Source of the DNA: Cordilura impudica
Lineage: Eukaryota; Arthropoda; Insecta; Diptera; Scathophagidae
DNA length: 64,000 nucleotides
Assembly: GCA_963682025.1 (NCBI GenBank)
Contig: OY821518.1
Location: forward strand, 11,491,600-11,555,599
Direction of reading: 5' to 3'
The position numbers were made by a program, and so were the translations under genes. The notes beneath the pieces are model-generated. The model did not search any database, was not told the DNA's origin, and saw only the letters and a program-made list of their open reading frames with translations. Each line of letters opens with the position of its first letter. The first letter of the stretch is position 1. This document shows positions 56,147 through 64,000 of the stretch, one piece after another.

Positions 56147-57950
56147 ATCAAAATTATCGGTAATATTGGATATGTGTGTGTATCTACATTCCTCACGAAT
56201 CAGTAGTCCAGAAACAAACCTTGTAGGGCCATTTTTAGTCATAGTCCACATATCAAGCCCATTCTCTATCTTCTCTTAGAAAACAAAAATATTGCATAGA
56301 TTTTTCTGAAATTTGGTTTATACATATATTTTTTTGTGAAACGTAAGAGACTTTACTAAATATGGTCATGTTCGGTCCATTTTTTGACCTAGTCGATAAA
56401 CACAACATCAGATATGAACTTTTTTAAATCGGCAATACACAAATTTATAATAACAATAGCAGTAAAATGTAGTTTATGCTTATTTTCTATATCCAGCAAA
56501 GTTGGACTCAAGACGCTCTTTCGAAACGCATGATTTTTCGAAACTTACTTATTTCAATAGAGAATAACTGTAGCTTTTAGATCGTGCAATTTAATTGTAA
56601 TTCTACTAATGCGGTCCCAGAACCTAATAGGGTATACCGAAGTAAAATATGTTCTGGATAAAACTTTTTTAATTTTTGAAAGTTGGGATTTATTGCAAAA
56701 AATTAATTTTTGCAGGATAGCGATCAACCACTTCCCGAACTCAAAAGAGTATATTGTACTATGCCTAAAATATTTTACCGACTACGTGCAGTCAAAAAGG
56801 TTCTTTCGGATCTCAACATAAAAAAGTCTCTGGGACCGGATGGTATACCAGCACTAATGCTGAAACAGTGCTCTTCGACGCTAGCCAGGTCATTGGCCAA
56901 CCTTTTCAGACTTTTGTACCGTGCGGTAATCTTTCCTTCTTGCAGGAAGGTTGCTAATGTCCAATCAATCCCTAAAAATGGCGAGCCTAACAACCCTGAA
57001 AATTACCGTCTAATTGCAATGTGCTCTGCGCTTTCAAAAGTGATGGAGAGCATGATCAATTTCCATCTTGTGAACTACCTAGACGCCAATTCAATTCTTA
57101 ATGATCTACAGTATGGCTTCCGTAGTAATCGTTCCACGGGAGACCTGTCAGCTCTACTTTCTGAGCGCAAGAGTCGATCCATTCACAATATTGATGAATT
57201 AAAGTAGTTACTGTGGATATTTCCAAGGCATTCGATCACGTGTGGTACGAAAGCTTATTGCATTCACGGTGGGTAATGGCTTCTCTCGATTTATATCGAG
57301 TTTTCTTAGAGACCGAACAATGGTGGGGTCTCATGAAATGAGTTTCTTTCTCCTTCTCTTTTCCTTATCTTTGTTATTCTAATTCTATATACTCTTTCGC
57401 AGATACCAGCAGCATTTGTCATTCATTTCTTTTAATTGTAGGCCAAACCTCTTGGAGGTTGGGGACAATCTCCGAGTGGGATAAAGTGAATCAGGTTGAT
57501 TTTAAAACGCTGAAAACTCAGTGTTGTATGTTGACCCATAGGGCCATGGATACAACAATGTCATCTGTACATATGGATGGTATAATTATTGAGGAATCCG
57601 ATACTCTTGATGTTCTCAGCGTGAAAATTGAATGTGATGTTTTTCAAGTGTCGAAAGAAGCATTCATGTGTCTTGGTTTTCTAAAATGGCCCAAAAATTA
57701 CTTCACTCCTTCTGATCTCCTAAAAGTCTATACCACTTACATCCAACTGAAAATGGTATACATTGGCATTGGCGCTCATCAATGACAGTAGGGTATACAA
57801 CTCAATTGACGCATTGGAGCACTGTTCTATAGATACTATCATGTTCTTCTCAGATTATCGAACTTATTCCAAGTGCCCGAATTTCTGTTCGCTCTACCCG
57901 ATACTCTAGTAGATCACATCTGTTTGTAATCTATTGCCCAGCTGACTGCA
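56147..57950. repeat. tandem duplication, unit 2
   Basis: Starts directly after CACTTATAATCTATATA of unit 1's LINE. At the corresponding place unit 2 reads CAGTTATAATCTTATAAAAT, so the break is in a TATAATC motif shared with the unit's start (ATAATCAAAATTATCGG). Confidence 0.85.
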
Positions 57951-58157
57951 CAACGCATTACAGAGAAAATTATTTTATCCGTAGGACTATCCGTGCGTGT
58001 GTGGAATAAACTCCCCGCACAGGTCTTCCATGCCAGTTATAATCTTATAAAATTTAAGTCAAATATCGACAAACACTACTCTTTCTTTCCTCCTTCCCAT
58101 AACCCATATTCCTCAGATCAGCACAATTCACATAATTCCCTGAGTATTGGTCAATAA
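56712..58157 (+). pseudogene. LINE reverse transcriptase relic, unit 2
   Basis: The better of the two copies: one open stretch 56712-57204 covers the RT fingers and start of the palm (AVKKVLSDLNIKKSLGPDGI, NPENYRLIAMCSALSKVMES, LQYGFRSNRSTGDLSALLSE), followed out of frame by VDISKAFDHVWYE. The catalytic FADD reads FADT (about 57398-57410). The thumb (57459-57785) is shortened by loss of ~18 bp. The C-terminus is present: VWNKLPAQVFHASYNLIKFK, then HYSFFPPSHNPYSS, with a stop at 58155-58157. No poly-A tail is evident. A non-LTR retrotransposon of the Jockey/CR1 range; the clade is unsure. Confidence 0.87.
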
Positions 58158-58440
58158 TTAAAAAAATCTAAGAAATCAGAATTTTGATATATCATGAAGC
58201 AATTATTCCTCTTTTCAAAAATAACACGATATTTAGAGTTAAGCTTTTCCCTTTCCTACAGGACACTGATATAAAATGACCGTTAGCAACCATTAGAACA
58301 TGTGTCCCATAACTTTTTTCATATTTTGGGCCGATAATCTCAAATCCACAAAATAAATATTAATATTAATTTTTTAATATTTTCGTTCGGGCGTCAAAGG
58401 TTTGGCTGTTATACATTTATTTCTTTATTTTTTGAGTAAT
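58158..58440. other. non-coding stretch
   Basis: Possible 3' UTR remnant of the LINE, otherwise nothing recognised. Confidence 0.35.
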
Positions 58441-58940
58441 AATGGGCTCTGCGATGATAAGACTCTTGCTATCATAAACAGTACTCTGGATATATGTTAT
58501 TATATATTTACTTTGCAATGAAAGTTCTGCGCCCATTTGTTCGATCCTACCTGACCATTTTCTTGGTAATACTGTTTAATAAATAACTTTTTAGCCTACA
58601 CCAAGTTTTAAGGCTCTCGATATCATTATTTTTCAGATATTTGTCTTTGTTTGCGATGTTTTGCGTATATTGGTTTGATTCTACCATTTTTCGTACGACC
58701 ACTTTTAGACTCAGATAAATTTTGAAAGGTCTGCGATCGTAGTACACCAAATATGTGATGATATATATTAACTTTACATGGTAGGTGCCACGCCCATTTA
58801 TTCGGTTGCGCTATTCTTTGTCTAACTATTTACATGCTAAGTTCGTAGCCTCACTCTAAGTTTTAAGGACTGGCACTTTTTGGTACTACAGATAGTTTTG
58901 TATGCCTATTATAGCACCCTAGATATTTTGTGCAGCCCAT
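58441..58940. repeat. two diverged tandem units of ~260 bp
   Basis: ATATATTTACTTTGCAATGA, GCGCCCATTTGTTCG and CACCAAGTTTTAAGGCTC in the first unit match ATATATTAACTTTACATGG, ACGCCCATTTATTCGG and CACTCTAAGTTTTAAGGACT in the second. An AGTACTCTRGATATATG block at 58480 recurs at about 60900, on the far side of the LOA-like LINE, which may therefore have inserted into this repeat. Confidence 0.55.
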
Positions 58941-58947
58941 GGTTGTC

Positions 58948-60905
58948 CTAAAGTTTAATTCTTCTTATAAAGCTAATTACCCTATTTGGCGTGAGATATC
59001 ATATGTCCAGGGAGAATACAGGTATCCTCCAAGTGCTGGACAGAGAATGTGTTAAGCTGTTTCCACCCCTTGTTCGCAGAACCTGCATATGTCTATAGCA
59101 GACTGACCATTTTTTCGTAGATAATATCTAATATTACAGTGTCGAGTTAAGAATATCATCAAGGTCCTTAAGTCCTTCTTATCAAGGCAAAGTCATTCTT
59201 CCTATTAAACACTGGATGTATTTATAAATGTTCTGGCTTACCGTTGGCCAGGAGTTTTGTCCCAAAGTTCGGATTCCCTCCACTTCTTCATTTTTTCTTT
59301 GATTTATCCTATTGGAATACCAAAGAATGGTTCCAAACCGATGAATTGAAGACGGGCCCCCGATTGGCCAAGCAATCTACCATTTCTATGCCCTCGTGTC
59401 CTTCGTGTCCTGGAATCTAGCATAATTATTTAGTTATCTAGTTACTTTGTTGCATCAGCCCAATTAGTTTAGCAATTCGATGCAATCCATGACAAGTTTA
59501 TACGTCGCGTTGTAGGCCATAATAACTTTAGTGCAGCCTGACTGTAAGATAGTATATAAATTAGTGTTCTTTTCATCTTTTTTCTAAGACATTCAGTCAC
59601 GCATATATAAATAGCGAAAATCTCCGCTTGGAAAATGGATGGGTATTTTCCCATGGGTAAGGCTCATTGAAAGTTGGGACCAAATATGCCCGCGCCAATG
59701 TCCCCATTTGATTGTTTTCAGCCATCCGTTACCCACACATGAGAACGCTGCTCCGGTTCTCAGATCCTACTGTTCTATAGGCTCCGTTTCCTTATCACTG
59801 TTTCAAATTCTCTGATAAATATCTTCCTATGTAGCATTCTGTCCGTTACTCTCGCCACCGGGACGTTGGTGAAGAGTCTTGTGACTCCCGTGTGGCCCTT
59901 TAGGACACAGTCCTTCATGCGACCAGAATCCTGAAGTCATATGGCACTAATGTACGCATCTTCGATAACCGAAATATGCAGTGGTGTGATGTTAAGCTTG
60001 GCGCCGATAGCATCAGATGGACACGTTTTATTTGCCCCAGTGATACAAGTACAGGCAATGTGGTACATTTTGTTCAGGATTGCCTTAGCATTCGCTTGCT
60101 CAACCTTTGGCCACCATACAAGAGCAGATGAGGTAACCATTGGTTTCACAATAGTTTGGAAGGACAAGCAGATCATATGGGGTTTTAGACCCCACGTTCT
60201 ACCGAATAGCCTCTGACAGGCGTACAAAGCCCTAGTAGCCTTTTTGGTAATTTGTTCTAAGTAGTTGTTCCATGTGAGGGCTTTATCCAGGGTAACCCCA
60301 AGATATTTGACGTCGTCTGAGAACCTTATTGTCAAGCCATTCAGACATCGTTTAGTGAAGGATATCAGTATGGTGTTAGATGGGCTCATAAATAGCCATT
60401 TTTTCTGATACCAATTGAGGGTATAATTTAGAGCCTGCTGCATACGTTATCATCGTGTTCTCGCTGCATACGTTCTCGTTGAAGCCGGTGACAGAGATAA
60501 CAAGATCGTCTGCATAGCCGAAGGTTCTGAATCCTAAGTTGTTAAGTTCCTCCAGTAACTCATCTATAACCAAGGTCCAAAGCAGTAGTGATAGAACGCC
60601 TCCTTGAGGACAGCTTCCAGACGTACTGCCTTTGATAAGTGTGATTAACCTACAGTTGAGCATCTCTAGGGTCCAATTAATTATGATTGGAGAAATATTC
60701 TTTTTCAACATGGTCTCTTCAATTGCTCTTATTGACGTATTATCGAAGGCGCCCCATATGTCAATGAAGGCTCAGAGAGATATCTGTTTGGCATCGAGTG
60801 CCTTTCCTATCATTGTGACAACATTATGAACAGCTGATTCCATGGATTTACCTTGTTGGTACGCAAACTGTAGTTCATGAATAGGTTTGCGTGCCAAGTA
60901 AGTAC
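58948..60905 (-). pseudogene. LOA-like LINE relic: RT, RNase H, zinc knuckle
   Basis: Reverse strand. From 60905: QFAYQQGKSMESAVHNVVTM, a TGA, AFIDIWGAFDN, then SGSCPQGGVLSLLLW and the catalytic GYADDLVI (about 60500). The thumb follows in a second frame (60443-59937: VKYLGVTLDKALTWNNYLEQ). RNase H blocks come next: VTDG (about 59725) and IFQAEIFAIYICVTECLRK, then ILSYSQAALKLLW, where the expected catalytic Asp of the SDSQAA block is Tyr. A C-terminal knuckle CRFCEQGVETA-HILC (about 59050-59100) and the end FIRRIKL-stop (58948) close it. Domain order RT, RNase H, Cys-rich end fits LOA or another RNase H-bearing lineage of the I group. Several stops and at least two frameshifts make it dead. 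5' truncated. Confidence 0.87.
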
Positions 60906-61009
60906 TCTAGATATATGATGATAAAATTTGAGAGGTTCTACGATCTCTGATTAGAGCACGCCCGTAAACCACCAATATCCAAGCAAAATAATCGACAAAA
61001 CTCAAATTT

Positions 61010-61555
61010 TATAATCTATTCCACTATGTGGAAAGGGTATAATGAGTTTGTGATGATGGTTATAACTTCCAACAACATTTGACCTAGACGCACCTTTTAT
61101 TATAGCGATCGACTGAGAATCGCTTTCTGCGTCGACTTAGCGATTTCCATCAATCTGTCTGTCTGTCCGCCTGCCTGCCCTAGTGATCAAATCACTAATC
61201 GCAAATATAATGAAATTTTAATGAAATTTGGTATACTTTTGTTGGCCATAGAACGATCGCTATTGAAATTTCTAAAAACTAGTTAATGCCCAAACCTAGC
61301 CCACACAAATAACCCCTACACTTTCCGCTAATCAATTAAAACTCTCGATATAAAAATCTTTCTCAAATTTGAAGGTATATGTTTTTGAGTAAAAGAAGGA
61401 ACTTTAATAAATATGGTAATGATCTGTCCATTTTTGACCTAATCCTCATAGCAATACAGAATTCGATATGAACTCTTTCATATCTGTAGGGCGCAAATTA
61501 ATAATAAATTTGGTTTATTCATATTTCCTATATCCAATTATAACCTCTTACTTGT
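61010..61555 (-). repeat. diverged mini-me-like repeat
   Basis: Reverse copy with CCACTATGTGGAAAGGGTAT near 61021, CTGTCTGTCTGTCCGCCTGC (61147-61166), AATTTGGTATA and TTACTTGTTA at the 5' end. Confidence 0.65.
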
Positions 61556-63104
61556 TATATAAGATGAAAGAACGAGTAAAACAATTTTACAGTTTTATTC
61601 TACCGGTTTCATCTTCAAAATTTTCCGCTTAGAAGGGCTTATAGAGTTTTTCCTGTCTATCGCATATTGAAATATCAGCTGAATCAGCGTTTCCAACCGA
61701 GTACGAAGATTTTAATCTTTTACTGATTTAACACAATTTTTGTTTAAAAAAGATTCTTTAAAAAGCTAAATTTATTCAAAAGTTCAATATTCTTGATTTA
61801 TAGAAAAAAGCCAAGAAGATTTTGCCATCCATCAAAAATTACATTCTGTAAATTTTATTTATCCCTTGTTGTCATTATTTTTTTTTTACAACTTTTTCAC
61901 TGCATTACAAAAACAAGAATTGATATTATTGAAATCTTTCATCTTTAGATGAAAATCTTGTTGATGCGGCAAAGGATGATGAGAAACGTGCAAATGCATA
62001 AACAATACAACAACACTTGTTCTACACAACAACTACTACAACTGCAATGTTTAAATAACATTAATGTAAACAACTTGAGTGAAAAAGTTAAAAAAAATAT
62101 TCGCAAAATAAAAGAAATCACAAGAAAAGAAAAATTTGTGACACATGAAAGAGAACAGCTTAAAAAAGAAAAACTTTAAATACACTTCATAACATTTTAA
62201 AACTAAGTAAATGGACGTTTAAATACGAGTACAACACATAAAAAAATTGTTTCAAAAGAACAAAAAAAAAACAGAAAAGAGCAAGAATGACAGCAGCAAC
62301 AGACAAACAAAAAAAGCAAAACACTTAACATAAAAAATGCTGTAAACATAACAGTTTTTTCTTCTTTTCTTCTTCTTTTCTCAAGCTGATAACAATTGAT
62401 AAATAAGAAGAAGACTATGAGTCGACAGAAATCAAAAACGGGTGAGACGGGGGGTGGTGGAATATAAATCCTTTTTATAGTGAAACTATGATGATCTATA
62501 GGAAAACTTTTCGTATTTCTGTCAAAACTCTAGAGATTTTCTTAACAAACTTGATGAATTTAGGGAATTTCTTGAGTATGATATCCCTAACAAAATACAA
62601 ATTTGCATTTATATAAATTGACATACTCCAAGGAAATTGATAGTGTTAAAGTGTAGCTGATTTGTTTGACAATGGATAAGAAGAAAAAATAGAAAAGACT
62701 TAATTTGCCAATTTCGAACTTGGGAATGAAATTTAATATTTGTAATGAAAATTTATAGAATCAAGAGTTATAGCTATTTGCAATGCAACTGGTAGAGGAG
62801 ATAAATAATTAAAATAAGCGGTAAAAAAAACTGATATCAGTCGACGATTTTGCAATTAATGAGTGACAATTTCAAGAGAAAATTTTCCTTCGCAATAATT
62901 CATTTCGGTATAATTTTGACGCACCGTCCATTAAACTCAGTTTACCACAAAACTCCGCTTTATAATACTTTTCTATTTTTTGTACTTGTAACAAAAGTTT
63001 TTCACCCTAGTATTTTAATTCGCCACAAATCTAAATTAAAAAAGCAAACAAACAAATCTAATTGAAAGATGCAAACTTTTCGAGGCAGTCTTTTTCGCCT
63101 ATAA
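61556..63104. other. unannotated non-coding stretch
   Basis: A lysine/asparagine-rich open frame at 61949-62179 has no recognisable domain and I do not call it a gene. Otherwise AT-rich DNA with CAACAA and AAGAAG runs. Confidence 0.4.
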
Positions 63105-64000
63105 CTGGGGTCGGCAACCTGCGGCTCTTTGGATGTGAAGCTGCGGTTCTTTAGTTCCATACGCAAATATTATTTATTTTATAAAAAGAAAATATATTCA
63201 ACGTTTTTTCTGCTTGCTATAGATGAGTCTTGAGACGTAAAATACACGGCACAAGTTGGCTTTTTGTCAGATATATGTCTTTCCGAGGTCCAAAAGAAGA
63301 ACTTCCGGAATTGCCACCGTTCTCTGAACAAACTTGAGGGGAAGATATAGACAATGCCGTACAAAAATGCCTTGAAGCAAATAAGATCGATTTAATTACA
63401 ATCATTTCAACAGCAACTGATGACAGAAGTATGACAGGAAAAATAAAAGAGCAACAACAATTCTTTAGAGCAAAATAAACCACGAAATTCTTACGTTTCA
63501 CTGCCTAATGTCCAAAAATTTCCGGCCGAAATAGTTTAGGTCATAAATTTCGAAATCAAGATTGTTAACAACATCTTGTCAAAAGCACTCTACCATCATT
63601 AGTTTAAAGAATTATTAAAAAGAAATTAAGACTCGCGGTTTCGACCTCCTTCTTTATAATAATGGCTTTCTAAAAGGTAAGGTGTTGAAACGGTTTACTT
63701 TGCGCTTGAATGAAATAAATATATTCGTAAATGAAAAAAGGCATTAAACACCCTGAATTAGAGAACGACAGATGATTGCAAAAATTTTACTTTATGGTGA
63801 ATATCACAGCGAAATTAAATGAGCTGAATATAAAACTGCAAGGAAAGGGAAACCCAGCCTATGTTGTGGTAGAAATATTGGTTTGTTTTGAAAAAAAATT
63901 AATTCTTTTGCAGAAGATATTCAGAGCGGTAAATTACTAATTTTCAATTTCTAAAGCAATATCGTGATAAAAACAGTGCAACTGTTAACTTCAGTACAGT
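63105..64000 (+). pseudogene. hAT transposase relic (GTF2IRD2/ZBED-like), runs off the window
   Basis: The left end CTGGGGTCGGCAACCTGCGG resembles the CAGGGGTCGGCAA ends common to hAT elements. Only ~100 bp later the catalytic region starts: LAIDES (63213-63230), a stop where Thr is expected, AQVGFL, RGPKEEL, GEDIDNAVQKCLEANKIDL, STATDDRSMTG, then with frame changes FPAEI, NDRW-type and [12 protein letters not shown] blocks. This matches the RNase H-like core of hAT transposases related to vertebrate GTF2IRD2/ZBED proteins. The zinc-finger N-terminus is missing, so the element has an internal deletion. Many stops and frameshifts: inactive. Confidence 0.82.

Noticed and set aside
61949..62179. 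Lys/Asn-rich 76-codon frame
   Set aside because: A-rich composition alone can keep this frame open; no motif was recognised.
62850..63501. Reverse frames over the 63 kb region
   Set aside because: They lie antisense to the hAT relic, whose conserved blocks read on the forward strand.

Overview
The window is a stretch of very AT-rich, repeat-dense insect nuclear DNA. The closest fit is a higher dipteran (calyptrate-type fly), judged from the repeat types: mini-me/DINE-1-like repeats with GACGG (GTCY) proto-microsatellites, an IS630/mariner-type element, hAT relics and several LINE lineages. I see no host gene exon that I can name, no tRNA or rRNA, and no CRISPR. The stretch reads as intergenic or long-intron DNA filled with nested transposons. 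All calls come from reading the sequence; family names were not checked by a search.

Layout. 1-6.8 kb: the tail of a mini-me-like repeat, three copies of a ~370 bp 'CTAGCAG' repeat, nondescript AT-rich DNA, and one full mini-me-like repeat. 6.9-7.9 kb: a mariner-type element with a 373 bp internal deletion. 7.9-12.2 kb: a 4.3 kb foldback element with ~1.3 kb inverted arms, whose left arm carries a hAT relic, which in turn carries a smaller MITE. 13.9-16.3 kb: a mini-me-like element swollen by a 1.3 kb pyrimidine array and holding a MITE with a perfect 31 bp hairpin. 18-24 kb: a TAA-flanked MITE, two mini-me copies, one copy of a composite 'array' repeat, a 130 bp tandem repeat and a TA-flanked MITE. 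25.8-27.1 kb: an intact mariner-type element, the only full-length transposase gene here. 27-36 kb: CTAGCAG repeats, MITEs, a second composite repeat, and a diverged single arm of the foldback family. 37.9-41 kb: a mini-me repeat in which an EN-RT LINE fragment replaces ~70 bp. 42-45.7 kb: the third composite repeat, hit both by a mini-me repeat and by a 2.2 kb element with CACTG ends and ~450 bp inverted repeats; that element carries a gene for a Cys-rich protein of a widespread uncharacterised family. 49.2-49.9 kb: a ~110 bp tandem repeat. 50.9-51.9 kb: a foldback form of the CTAGCAG repeat. 54-58.2 kb: a ~1.8 kb tandem duplication containing one LINE relic twice. 58.9-60.9 kb: a LOA-like LINE relic with RT, RNase H and zinc knuckle. 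63.1-64 kb: a hAT (GTF2IRD2-like) relic running off the end.

How the parts relate. Nothing here is an operon or pathway; the genes are transposon genes. Relative ages can be read from the nesting: the composite array repeats are old, mini-me and CACTG elements landed in them later, and the two mariner-type copies differ at only about three positions, so they are the most recent arrivals. The best leads are the CACTG element with its conserved protein, the foldback element, and the near-identical mariner pair, of which one still has an intact transposase.
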